Source: Gemmatimonadota bacterium (lineage in GTDB: Bacteria; Gemmatimonadota; Gemmatimonadetes; Gemmatimonadales; GWC2-71-9). Taken from it: 59,811 nt of DNA. A program made the translations under genes and the position numbers. Every line of letters starts with the position of its first letter. Position 1 is the first letter of the stretch. The stretch spans positions 1 through 59,811 of the forward strand of contig QHUS01000067.1 of the NCBI GenBank assembly GCA_003222035.1, given 5' to 3'. Below the pieces are notes generated by a model that was not told the origin of the DNA, searched no databases, and was given only the letters and a program-made list of their open reading frames with translations. This document shows, in pieces, positions 7,586-17,021 of this stretch.

Positions 7586-8749
7586 TCAGGCCCCCATCAG
7601 ACTGCCAGGAGGACCAAACAGTATCGCCATCGCGAAGTCACTTGTCAGCCAGAGCCCGAACAGATCGAGGAACGCCTGGCCTTCCGGATCCGAGAGCTGG
7701 GTGCCGTCGGGATGACGCAGGGTGACACCAGCCTCGTTGCCGGTCACCATCGCCCAGCGCGAACGGTTTACGTCGACCGACAGTGTGAGGTCGAACACGC
7801 CAGTCGAGAGCACCGTGCTGACGCTGCCCGTCAGCGTCACGGTTTCCGTGCCGCGCTTTACGCTGAACTCGCCGACGTTGAAGGTGAGGTGGTCTGCGTC
7901 GGAGAGCGTCAACGTCTCGTGCAGGGTGAGCTGAAGCGCGGGATTGCTCAGGGCCCACGTGACATCGACCGCAACGTCAGGGTTGTCCGTGTTCACCTGC
8001 GTCACGCCGTACGTCGCGGTGAAGGTGATCGAGTTCGTGCCATCGGTCACCGAGCCGGTTGCCGCGGCGGTAAACGCTGTTATCGGGTTGCCCGTGACCT
8101 GAGCGCTCACCGTGTAGTCGATGTAGACGGTGCCCGGACTCGTAGGCGAGCCACCGGTGACGATGATGTGCACCTTGTCAACCGGCGGCGACGTGGTGCT
8201 CTCGTCGATAAGGTCCGCATAGCCGACCGGTGTGAGCGGGCTCTCGATGATGTCGCCAGTGGCGGGACTGACGGCGTACAAGATGATCCGCACGCGGTCG
8301 GACGGCGCAGCCGGCGTGTACGCGGCATCGTCCACGTAGGCATGCGTCGTGAGGTCCCACGTAAACGTCCTGCCGAGGAGCGCCGGCGGGATGACGCCGG
8401 CGGTGATGCCGTTTCGGAAGTACGCGGCCATGCGCCGCAGCGCCTGAAGCTGCGGGCGGCGGTCGAGATACGGCGCTGCCAAGGCGCGGGGCGGGACGAT
8501 CGGGGCTGCGCGGAGCAGGCCGCCCGCCGGCTGCGGCGCGGCGACCGGCGACCCATCCACGAACGAGAGGGCGCTGAAGCTCTGAAACGTCGAGGACGCA
8601 AACACCTCGGAGGCGGCCTGCAGATCGCTGCTGAGGCCCCGAACGTCGGACGGGTGTGCTTGCGGGGCGGTGCTTTCGCTGCAGGCAGCAATGGCGAATG
8701 CAGCGGCGACCGCCAAACCACACCTGGGCAGACGACGATATGATGGCAT
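7586..8749 (-). CDS. tandem lipoprotein paralogue 3
   Basis: About 387 aa from the ATG at 8749, with GGAGGAAG upstream; signal peptide ends in FAIAAC. Clearly the closest relative of paralogue 1: it shares GGLLRAAPIV-like, PPALLGRTFTWD, DRVRIILYAV, VGYADLIDESTTSPPVDK and NTDNPD motifs in the same order. No catalytic residues or known domain recognised. The three copies probably arose by tandem duplication. Function unknown. Confidence 0.75.
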   Translation of the reverse strand: MPSYRRLPRCGLAVAAAFAIAACSESTAPQAHPSDVRGLSSDLQAASEVFASSTFQSFSALSFVDGSPVAAPQPAGGLLRAAPIVPPRALAAPYLDRRPQLQALRRMAAYFRNGITAGVIPPALLGRTFTWDLTTHAYVDDAAYTPAAPSDRVRIILYAVSPATGDIIESPLTPVGYADLIDESTTSPPVDKVHIIVTGGSPTSPGTVYIDYTVSAQVTGNPITAFTAAATGSVTDGTNSITFTATYGVTQVNTDNPDVAVDVTWALSNPALQLTLHETLTLSDADHLTFNVGEFSVKRGTETVTLTGSVSTVLSTGVFDLTLSVDVNRSRWAMVTGNEAGVTLRHPDGTQLSDPEGQAFLDLFGLWLTSDFAMAILFGPPGSLMGA

Positions 8750-8789
8750 TCGGCTTCCTCCACTCGGCGTGAGTACGTCGGTCCAAAAT

Positions 8790-8821
8790 GCAACGTACAC
8801 CGCCCAGCGCAGATCGGACAG
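8790..8821 (-). promoter_or_regulatory. ECF-sigma-like promoter candidate of lipoprotein paralogue 3
   Basis: Minus strand CTGTCCGATC and GTACGTTGC in the same spacing as upstream of paralogue 1 (26 of 32 positions identical by eye), about 40 bp before the start codon. Conservation between duplicated genes could also be simple common descent. Confidence 0.4.
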
Positions 8822-8869
8822 TGACGGCTAGGCGTGACTAGGTGGTGCGGAAAGAGCGAGCCGTTGCCG

Positions 8870-9928
8870 TTACGCGATGACGCCGCCGCCCAGCAGGCGG
8901 CCGTCGGCGTCGTACAAGGCTCCGGACTGGCCTGGAGTGATTGCGCGAACCGGCTCGGCCAAATCGAGCTCCAGGGTCGCCGGGCTACACTCCCGAACAC
9001 GGCCGGGCACGGCCGGGGCGCGGTAGCGGCACTGGACCCACACCGGGTCTCCCGGCGCCAGCGGGTCGGCCAGCCAATTCAACTCGCCCAGGGTCACGGC
9101 GTGGCCGAGCAGCTCGTCCCCCGAGCCGAGCACGACCTCGCGCGTCGCTGGGCGGATCGCCACCACGTAGCGCGGCTCGCGGAACCCGCCCGGGAGGCCG
9201 CGGCGCTGGCCGATCGTGTAACGCGCGAAGCCGTCATGCTGTCCGACAACCTCGCCGCCCGTGGTCACGACCGGCCCGGGAGCGAGGGCGGGCGCGTCGG
9301 ACGGGAGGTGGCGCTCGAGCACGCGCACATAGTCGTCGTCCGGAACGAAGCAGATCTCCACCGATTCGGGCTTCTCGGCCGTGACGAGGCCGAGCCGCCG
9401 GGCGGCCGTCCGCGTCTCGGGCTTGGTCAAGCTCCCCACGGGCGTGAGCATCCGCGCCACGACCCCGCGATCGATTCCCCACAAGAAATACGACTGGTCC
9501 TTGAGGACGTCGCGACCGCGGAACAGCCCGCCGTCACGCGCGATCGCATAATGCCCGGTGGCGACGTAGGCACAGTCGAGCGCGTCGGCGTGATACAAGA
9601 AGTCCCGGAACTTGGTGAACGAGTTGCAGCGCACACACGGGATTGGCGTGCGGCCGCGGGCGTACTCGGACACGAAGTTCGCGATCACGTCGCGCCCGAA
9701 CCGGTCCTCGAAATTGAGGACATAGTGCGGGATCCCGAGCTTGTGAGCCACGAGCTGCGCGTCCGTGATCGAATCGAGGGAGCAGCACGGCCGATCGGGC
9801 ACCGAGTCGCCGTAGCAAAACAGCTTCATGGTGGCGCCGACCACGTCGTACCCCGCCTCCACCAGCAGCGCGGCGGCGACGGACGAGTCTACCCCGCCCG
9901 ACATCGCTACAAGGACGCGATCGGTCAT
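8870..9928 (-). CDS. mnmA: tRNA-specific 2-thiouridylase MnmA
   Basis: 352 aa, full length. The N-terminal PP-loop SGGVDSS (residues 10-16) binds ATP; the catalytic cysteines are in PIPCVRCN (about residue 99) and SVEICFV (about residue 193); GQRRGLP in the C-terminal part is also typical. MnmA installs the 2-thio group on U34 of tRNA-Lys/Glu/Gln in the cytoplasm. Its start overlaps the cysteine desulfurase gene by four bases (ATGA), which fits a desulfurase-to-MnmA sulfur hand-off. It is the last gene of the long minus-strand run. Confidence 0.97.
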   Translation of the reverse strand: MTDRVLVAMSGGVDSSVAAALLVEAGYDVVGATMKLFCYGDSVPDRPCCSLDSITDAQLVAHKLGIPHYVLNFEDRFGRDVIANFVSEYARGRTPIPCVRCNSFTKFRDFLYHADALDCAYVATGHYAIARDGGLFRGRDVLKDQSYFLWGIDRGVVARMLTPVGSLTKPETRTAARRLGLVTAEKPESVEICFVPDDDYVRVLERHLPSDAPALAPGPVVTTGGEVVGQHDGFARYTIGQRRGLPGGFREPRYVVAIRPATREVVLGSGDELLGHAVTLGELNWLADPLAPGDPVWVQCRYRAPAVPGRVRECSPATLELDLAEPVRAITPGQSGALYDADGRLLGGGVIA

Positions 9929-11124
9929 CGGTGCAGCACAGCGGACAGGTGCCTGACCTTCTCGACGATCTTCGGCAGGGCCGCGACGAGCGCCTCCACG
10001 TCCTCCTCGGTGTTTTCCTTACCGAATGAGAACCGCAGGGCCGCCACACCGAGCTCGCGCGGCACGCCCATCGCCGTCAGCACGTGGGACGGCTCCACGG
10101 CGCCGGTCGAGCACGCCGACCCCGAGGAGCACGCGATGCCCGCGAGATCCAGGTGCATCAGCAGCGCCTCGCTGTCGGTACCAGGGATGGACACGCTCGA
10201 GACGTGCGGCGCCCGGGGGCCGCTGGCGCCGTTGATCACAGCGTCTGGCACGACCGCGAGCACCCGGCGCTCCAGATCGTCGCGCAGCGCCGCCGCGCGC
10301 GCGGCAAACGCCGCCTGCTCGCGGGCGGCGAGCTCCACGGCCGCCCCGAGTCCGACGATCCCCGGCACGTTCTCCGTCCCGGGGCGGATGCCGAACTGCT
10401 GGCCGCCGCCGTGAATGATCGCCTCGACGGCGTGCCGATCGCGCACGACGAGCGCCCCGATCCCTTTGGGAGCGCCGATCTTGTGGCCGGAAATCGTAAA
10501 CAGCGTGCACGGGATGTCGGAGAGCGATACGGGGATCTTGCCGAAGGCCTGCACCCCGTCCACGTGGAACGGGACGCCGGCGTCGCGACATCGCGCTGCG
10601 AGCCGGGCGATCGGCTGCACCACGCCGACTTCGTTGTTCACCCACATCACGCTCACGACCGCGACGCCGCGCGCGAGCGCCTCATTCAGTGCAGCGTCCG
10701 CCACCTCACCACTGCCGCTCACCGGGAGGATGATCTCTTCGCCGCCCAGGTGCGCGACCGCGTGCGCCGCCGCGAGGACCGCCTTGTGCTCGATGGCCGA
10801 CACGGCGACGCGGAACGGGTCTCCCCGGTCGCGCGCCGCGAGCGCGCAGCCGATCACCGCGAGGTTGTCGGCCTCGGTCCCGCCGGAGGTGAAGATCACC
10901 TGGGCCGGCTCGACGCCCCCGCCCCCCCCGCCCCCCCCGCCCAGCGCCTCGGCGATGCTCCGCTTCGCCTGATCAACCCCTGCCCGCGCGGCCCGCCCGA
11001 ACCGGTGGGGGGAGGACGGGTTGCCGAAGGCCTCGCGGCCCAGATAGGGGAGCATCGCCTCCAGCACCTCGGGCCGCACCGGCGTCGTGGCGGCGTTGTC
11101 CAGATATACCAAGCGCTTGGGCAT
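9925..11124 (-). CDS. cysteine desulfurase (NifS/IscS family)
   Basis: 399 aa class-V aminotransferase-fold enzyme. The PLP lysine is in ISGHKIGAPKGIG and the persulfide cysteine in SSGSACSTG, with YLDNAATTP at the N-terminus. It releases sulfur from cysteine for tRNA thiolation and Fe-S assembly. Odd feature: residues 62-70 are nine consecutive glycines encoded by a G/C homopolymer tract (10916-10942), in the short loop before FTSGGTEADN, where relatives normally have a few mixed residues. Overlaps mnmA by four bases; the deacetylase gene lies 16 bp upstream. Confidence 0.95.
   Translation of the reverse strand: MPKRLVYLDNAATTPVRPEVLEAMLPYLGREAFGNPSSPHRFGRAARAGVDQAKRSIAEALGGGGGGGGGVEPAQVIFTSGGTEADNLAVIGCALAARDRGDPFRVAVSAIEHKAVLAAAHAVAHLGGEEIILPVSGSGEVADAALNEALARGVAVVSVMWVNNEVGVVQPIARLAARCRDAGVPFHVDGVQAFGKIPVSLSDIPCTLFTISGHKIGAPKGIGALVVRDRHAVEAIIHGGGQQFGIRPGTENVPGIVGLGAAVELAAREQAAFAARAAALRDDLERRVLAVVPDAVINGASGPRAPHVSSVSIPGTDSEALLMHLDLAGIACSSGSACSTGAVEPSHVLTAMGVPRELGVAALRFSFGKENTEEDVEALVAALPKIVEKVRHLSAVLHR
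10916..10942. repeat. C/G homopolymer tract inside the cysteine desulfurase gene
   Basis: Runs of five, eight and eight C plus a final CCC, separated by single G bases, encode the Gly run at residues 62-70 on the minus strand. A slip by one base would shift the frame early in an important enzyme; tracts of this kind are also error-prone in sequencing. Confidence 0.8.
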
Positions 11125-11140
11125 GCGGGAAATCTAGACC

Positions 11141-11869
11141 CTAGAGGGATTGGACGCCAAGCCGGACAACGTCGTCGACCGCGAGCGTCTCGTGGCAGAA
11201 GAACGGCTCCCCGTACGCCGCGCGGATCAGGGATCCGTAGTGCGCCGACTGCACGCGGATCAGCTCGTACAAATCGAGCCCCGTGGGGTGGATCTCCCCG
11301 GCCGCTTTGGCCCCGTCGAACTGCGACCCATAACACCGGATCGCCGCCATCTTGGCGTCGAACGTGTCCGAGATGTCCACCACGAACGAGGGCTTCACCG
11401 GGTCCTCGCGGTAGGCGAGCGCGTAGAGCACCTTGAAAGGCCGGTGCGCCGCACCGGAGGCGCCGCCGCCGTACTTCGCGAGCCCCGCGAAATAGCAGGC
11501 GTCGCGCCCGAGCTCCGAGGCGACACGGTGATCGGGATGGCGGCCGATAGGGAAGGGGAGGATCACCACCCGCGGGCGCGTGGCGCGGATCAGCTCGACC
11601 ACCGTGGCGCGCGACGACTCGTCATTCTGCAGGTGCGCATCTGGGAGGCCGGCGTTGAGCCGGACGTGGACGCCCAGGGCGCGCGACGCGCGCTCCGCTT
11701 CCGCGGCGCGGGTGGCCGCATCGCCACGGGTCCCGGTCTCGCCCTGTGTCAGGTCCACGATCCCGACGCGATGACCCGCCTGCACGGCCTTGGCGAGCGT
11801 GCCGCCGCAGGTGAGCTCAACGTCGTCGCGGTGGGCGGCGATCGCCAAGAGATCGACCTCCTGCTTCAC
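11141..11869 (-). CDS. bshB1: PIG-L deacetylase, BshB1-like (bacillithiol biosynthesis)
   Basis: About 242 aa from the GTG at 11869, chosen because GGGGAGGT lies four to five bases upstream; the in-frame upstream ATG lies inside a long inverted repeat. The zinc motif is AAHRDDVELTCGG (usual form HPDD; here HRDD), with a second His in GRHPDH. The whole length resembles BshB1, which deacetylates GlcNAc-malate to GlcN-malate for bacillithiol; general PIG-L activity, including mycothiol S-conjugate amidase-like, is the alternative. Located between the exporter permeases and cysteine desulfurase, linking thiol chemistry with the export cassette. Confidence 0.85.
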   Translation of the reverse strand: MKQEVDLLAIAAHRDDVELTCGGTLAKAVQAGHRVGIVDLTQGETGTRGDAATRAAEAERASRALGVHVRLNAGLPDAHLQNDESSRATVVELIRATRPRVVILPFPIGRHPDHRVASELGRDACYFAGLAKYGGGASGAAHRPFKVLYALAYREDPVKPSFVVDISDTFDAKMAAIRCYGSQFDGAKAAGEIHPTGLDLYELIRVQSAHYGSLIRAAYGEPFFCHETLAVDDVVRLGVQSL

Positions 11870-11880
11870 GGGACCTCCCC

Positions 11881-11955
11881 AAACGCGGAAGTCGGAACGC
11901 GTAACGCGGAACATGCTCGGACAGTTCCGCGTTCCCACTTCCGCGTTCCGCGTTT
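11881..11955. repeat. long imperfect inverted repeat inside the operon
   Basis: Arms 11881-11912 and 11924-11955 are 32 bp each, identical in about 26 positions when folded, with an 11-base loop. Each arm is itself built from repeats of GGAACGCGGAA-like units. It starts two bases after the stop of the last permease and ends just before the ribosome-binding site of the deacetylase gene. It could be a REP-like element, an mRNA-processing hairpin or an attenuator; it lacks a T-run. Confidence 0.8.
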
Positions 11956-11957
11956 CA

Positions 11958-13202
11958 TCATTCGTACCTCAACGCCTCCACCGGATCCAGCCGCGCGGCC
12001 CTCGCCGCCGGCGCGACTCCGAAGACGAGGCCCACAACAATGGAAACGACGGTCGCGACCACGGCGCTCCACACCGGCACCGTGGTCGTGAAGTCGAGCA
12101 AGCGTTTGAGGAGCTCTCCCGTCAGGGTCCCGAGCACGATGCCGATCATCCCACCCATGAGCGTCAAGGTCGCCGCCTCCACCAGGAACTGCCACAGGAT
12201 TTCGCGCCGGGTGGCGCCGGTGGCCTTGCGTAGTCCGATCTCGCGAGTGCGGCTCGTCACCGAAACCATCATGATGGCCATGACGCCGATCCCGCCCACC
12301 AGGAGCGCGATGCTCGAGAGCACCAGCATCACGGCGAAGAAGGCGAACGTCAAGCTGTCGAACACGCCGAGCACCTGGTCGGATGTGAGCAGATCGAAGC
12401 TGTTGGGCTCGCCGACCTGAATGCCGCGCATGCGACGGAGCTGGAGGGTGGCGGCGTCCATCGCCCGGCTCACGCTCACGCCGGGCTTCGGCTTCACCAG
12501 GATGATCAGCGCGTTGACCTGGTCGATGGTGAACCGCCCGCGGGCCGCCTCGAACGGCACGATCCCGGCGATCTCCGGAGCGCCCGGCACCTCGAAAATG
12601 TTCGTCGGCCGCTGCCACACGCCCACCACCCGGAACGGCTGCCCCGCCACGCGCACGGTATGCCCGAGCGGATTCCGCGCGCCGAACAGATGATCGACGG
12701 TGCGCTGCTCGATGATGAGCAGCGGCGCCCCGCCGCGCAGCTCGGCGGTGGTGAACACGCGCCCGTGCGTGACCTCTCCGCCCAGGATTTCCATGAAGCG
12801 ATCGTCCGCCCCGAAGACGCTCACGTTCTGCGTCCGCACCCCGGCGTAGTCGAACCGATAGAAGGCCTGCGTCCAGATCGCGGCGTAGTGAATCTCGGGC
12901 AGCCGGGCGATCGCCTCCGCTTCCTCCGGCCGGAGTGCCGGCCGAATGCGCACCTCGCGCGGCAGGGCGTCCGGGTTCAGTGGGGTCGTGGAAAAAAACC
13001 GCAGGATCCGGAACGTGGTCGGTCCGACGACCTCCAGCGTGTTGACGATCTGTTCGCGGAACCCGGCCACGATCGACGCCATCGCCATCACGGTCGCGAT
13101 GCCGATGACGACGCCGAGGATCGTGAGCCCGGAGCGGAGCTTGTTGGCGCGGAGCTGATCGACGGCGATCACCCAGCCCTCGACCACGGAATGGAGTGCC
13201 AT
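11958..13202 (-). CDS. MacB/FtsX-type ABC transporter permease, pair 3 type A
   Basis: 414 aa with MacB topology: one TM at about residues 20-45, a large periplasmic domain (about 50-275), then three TMs (about 280-305, 330-360, 370-395), ending in ARAARLDPVEALRYE, the conserved FtsX tail. EIGLRKATGATRREI is the cytoplasmic coupling motif. It has no nucleotide-binding domain. It shares more with the permeases at 14539 and 17022 (type A) than with the intervening type B genes. Two bases separate it from the upstream type B gene. Probably forms a heterodimer with it and uses the ATPase at 19490-20227. Confidence 0.92.
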   Translation of the reverse strand: MALHSVVEGWVIAVDQLRANKLRSGLTILGVVIGIATVMAMASIVAGFREQIVNTLEVVGPTTFRILRFFSTTPLNPDALPREVRIRPALRPEEAEAIARLPEIHYAAIWTQAFYRFDYAGVRTQNVSVFGADDRFMEILGGEVTHGRVFTTAELRGGAPLLIIEQRTVDHLFGARNPLGHTVRVAGQPFRVVGVWQRPTNIFEVPGAPEIAGIVPFEAARGRFTIDQVNALIILVKPKPGVSVSRAMDAATLQLRRMRGIQVGEPNSFDLLTSDQVLGVFDSLTFAFFAVMLVLSSIALLVGGIGVMAIMMVSVTSRTREIGLRKATGATRREILWQFLVEAATLTLMGGMIGIVLGTLTGELLKRLLDFTTTVPVWSAVVATVVSIVVGLVFGVAPAARAARLDPVEALRYE

Positions 13203-13203
13203 G

Positions 13204-14448
<1,245 letters not shown>

Positions 14449-14538
14449 GACCTACAAACTTAACTGCGCACGGCCACGGTTCCGGGAGGGATGATGCGTG
14501 GTCCGGGCCAACAACCACTCACCGCGCACCACGCCCTT

Positions 14539-15780
14539 TCATTCGTACCTCAACGCTTCGACGGGATCTAGTCGCGCCGCCCGGCTCGCGGGATACAGTC
14601 CGAATCCGACGCCGGTGAGCGCGGACGCGCCCAGCGCCGCCACGACGGACCAGAGCGGCACGTGCGCGGGAATCGGCGTGAAACTCGAGACGCCGAGCGC
14701 GAGGACGCCGCCCACGAGCATGCCGACCGCGCCGCCCACGAGGGTCAGGGTGGAGGCCTCGACGAGGAACTGCCACTGGATCGCGCGCCGCGTCGCCCCG
14801 AGCGCCTTACGCACGCCGATCTCGCGCGTCCGCTCGGTCACCGAAATCATCATGATCGCGACCACGCCCACCCCTCCCACCATCAGGCCGATGGACGAGA
14901 GGACCAACATCACGAGGAAGAACATCCCGGTGACCTTGTTCCAGGAGTCGAGCAGCTTGTCCTGGGTGACGATCGAGAAATTGTTCTCCTGCCCCGGCTT
15001 GAGGCCGCGGAGTGAGCGCAACTCGGCGACCACTTCGTCCATCGACTGCTGCTGGGTGTAGCCGGGCGCCGGCGCGACGGCGAGCCGCATCCAACCCTTC
15101 ATGAACGGTACGTGCTTGACGAACGCGCCGTGCGGGATGCCGACGAACGGCGGCGTGGCGCCGCTGAACAGGCTCGGCGGCGACGTGTAGACCCCGATCA
15201 CCGTGAATGGGGCGCCGGCGACGTGGATCGCCTGGCCGATCGGGTCGCGCCCGCGGAACAGCTGGTCCTCGAGCTTCCGGTTGATGACGGCCACGCCATC
15301 GTTGGCCAGATCCTCCAGGCGCGTGAAGTTGCGGCCGGGATGGACGTCGCCACCGTTCACTTCCACCCATTGCGACGAGAGCCCCGAGATCTCGACCGAC
15401 TCGAGGCGCCGGTCGCCGTACTCCACGGTGGCGGCGCTCTCTTCGCGCCGGGTGACGTAGCGAACGGACGGCAGCACCGCGATCCGATCGGCTTCGAGCC
15501 CCGTGATGACCGGGTTGCGGCGCCACGGGCTCGATTCGTCGGACCCGTCCGAGACGTTCACCCCTGCCTGGAAGAAGCGCCACACGAGGAACGTGCGGGG
15601 AGCGATGGACTCGAAGATGTTCGAGACGCTTCTGTTGATCCCGCTGATCATCGCGGCGATCACCATCACGACCATCACGCCGATGGCGACGCCGAGGATC
15701 GTCAGAGCCGCGCGCGCCTTGTTGCTGCGCAGCGAATCGAGCGCGATGCCGACGCCTTCGAATAGGCCCACCCGAGTCAT
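14539..15780 (-). CDS. MacB/FtsX-type ABC transporter permease, pair 2 type A
   Basis: 413 aa from the ATG at 15780 (MTRVGLFEGVGIALDSLR). The frame is open far upstream to 16695, but that part is the shadow of the next gene. MacB topology with coupling motif EIGVRKALGATRRAI and tail RAARLDPVEALRYE. The start overlaps the stop of the upstream type B gene by four bases (ATGA). Very similar to the pair 1 type A permease at 17022 throughout (LTILGVAIGV-VVMVI near the N-terminus). Confidence 0.93.
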   Translation of the reverse strand: MTRVGLFEGVGIALDSLRSNKARAALTILGVAIGVMVVMVIAAMISGINRSVSNIFESIAPRTFLVWRFFQAGVNVSDGSDESSPWRRNPVITGLEADRIAVLPSVRYVTRREESAATVEYGDRRLESVEISGLSSQWVEVNGGDVHPGRNFTRLEDLANDGVAVINRKLEDQLFRGRDPIGQAIHVAGAPFTVIGVYTSPPSLFSGATPPFVGIPHGAFVKHVPFMKGWMRLAVAPAPGYTQQQSMDEVVAELRSLRGLKPGQENNFSIVTQDKLLDSWNKVTGMFFLVMLVLSSIGLMVGGVGVVAIMMISVTERTREIGVRKALGATRRAIQWQFLVEASTLTLVGGAVGMLVGGVLALGVSSFTPIPAHVPLWSVVAALGASALTGVGFGLYPASRAARLDPVEALRYE

Positions 15781-17021
15781 GTCTCGTGCCTCAGCGCGGC
15801 GATGGGGTCGAGCCGGGCCGCCCGGCTCGCCGGGTATACGCCCGCGACGATGCCCACCCCGCCTCCCAGGACGACGCCCGCGACGATCGACCAGGGCGCG
15901 ACCGCGGCCGGGAGGGGCGTCACCGCCGCGACGGCTCCCGCGAGCCCGATGCCCAACGCCACGCCGCCCGCGGCGCCCACCGTGGCGAGCGTCGCGGCCT
16001 CGACCAGGAATTGGCGCAGGATGTCGCGCCGCCTGGCGCCGAGCGACTTGCGGATGCCGATCTCGCGCGTCCGCTCCGCGACCGCCATCAGCATGATGTT
16101 CATGATGACGATCCCGCCCACCACCAGAGAGATCGCGACGAGCCCCGGGAGCGCGACGAACAGGACCCGGCTGATCTTGCCCCAGAAGTCGAGGACTTCG
16201 TCGGCCGTCTCCAGCGTGAAATCGTCGGCGTCGCGGGGCCGCAGGTGGCGCCGGTTGCGCATGATCGCTTCCGCCTGCCCCAGCGCCTCGCGCATCTCGG
16301 CCTGCGAACGTGCCTTCATGGCCACCGCGTCGACTACGCGGGGCTGGTTGACGTAGCGCTTGAGCGGGGCGCTCGCGGGCGCGACGACGAACTTGTCGAG
16401 CGACAGCCCGAACAGGTTGCCCTGTTTCTCGACCACGCCGATCACGCGGTAGGGGAGGTCGAAAATCTTCACCTCCCGCCCGAGCGGATCCTGGCCCTCG
16501 AACAGCTTGTCGGCCAGCTCGTGGCCCAGCACGAGGACCGGCACCCCCGCCTCGACCTCCTGCGCGGTGAAGGCCCGCCCCCGCTCCAGGGCGAGGGAAC
16601 GGATGTCGAAATAGAGGTCGGTGGCGGCGGTGACCGCCACGTCCTTGACCTGCCGGCGGCCCGCCGTGAGCGCAGCGCGGGTGCTCGACTCCCACGCCGC
16701 GAGCACCGGGACCGTCACGCCGTGGATCACCGCCTGCGCGTCTTCGTACGTCACATGCGGCCGCCGGCGCCAGACCCGCCAGGTCGAATCCGTCACGTTC
16801 CCGATCTGGACGTCAGGGAATTGCCGCAGCCGGAACGTGTTCACGCCCAGGATCGTGCCCGCGAACTTGTCGGTCATGTAGCGGTTCATGCCTTGCACGA
16901 CCGACACCACGGCGATCAGGAACATCACGCCGATGAACACGCCGATGATGGAGAAGGCGCTCTTGAGCTTCTGGACCCGGATGGTCTGCAGAGCGAGCCG
17001 GACGGCTTCGAGAAAGGCCAT
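15777..17021 (-). CDS. MacB/FtsX-type ABC transporter permease, pair 2 type B
   Basis: 414 aa; N-terminal TM in FSIIGVFIGVMFLIAVV, periplasmic domain, three C-terminal TMs, coupling motif EIGIRKSLGARRRDI and tail SRAARLDPIAALRHET. Closely resembles the pair 1 type B gene at 18250 (KLKS-FS-IGVFIGV, GVNTF-LR). It abuts the pair 1 type A gene (stop codon directly followed by this ATG) and overlaps the pair 2 type A gene, so these are translationally linked. Confidence 0.93.
   Translation of the reverse strand: MAFLEAVRLALQTIRVQKLKSAFSIIGVFIGVMFLIAVVSVVQGMNRYMTDKFAGTILGVNTFRLRQFPDVQIGNVTDSTWRVWRRRPHVTYEDAQAVIHGVTVPVLAAWESSTRAALTAGRRQVKDVAVTAATDLYFDIRSLALERGRAFTAQEVEAGVPVLVLGHELADKLFEGQDPLGREVKIFDLPYRVIGVVEKQGNLFGLSLDKFVVAPASAPLKRYVNQPRVVDAVAMKARSQAEMREALGQAEAIMRNRRHLRPRDADDFTLETADEVLDFWGKISRVLFVALPGLVAISLVVGGIVIMNIMLMAVAERTREIGIRKSLGARRRDILRQFLVEAATLATVGAAGGVALGIGLAGAVAAVTPLPAAVAPWSIVAGVVLGGGVGIVAGVYPASRAARLDPIAALRHET

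Noticed and set aside
15781-16695. Upstream extension of the pair 2 type A permease
   Set aside because: The frame is open but overlaps the type B permease in another frame; protein-like sequence begins only at the ATG at 15780, which overlaps the upstream stop by ATGA.
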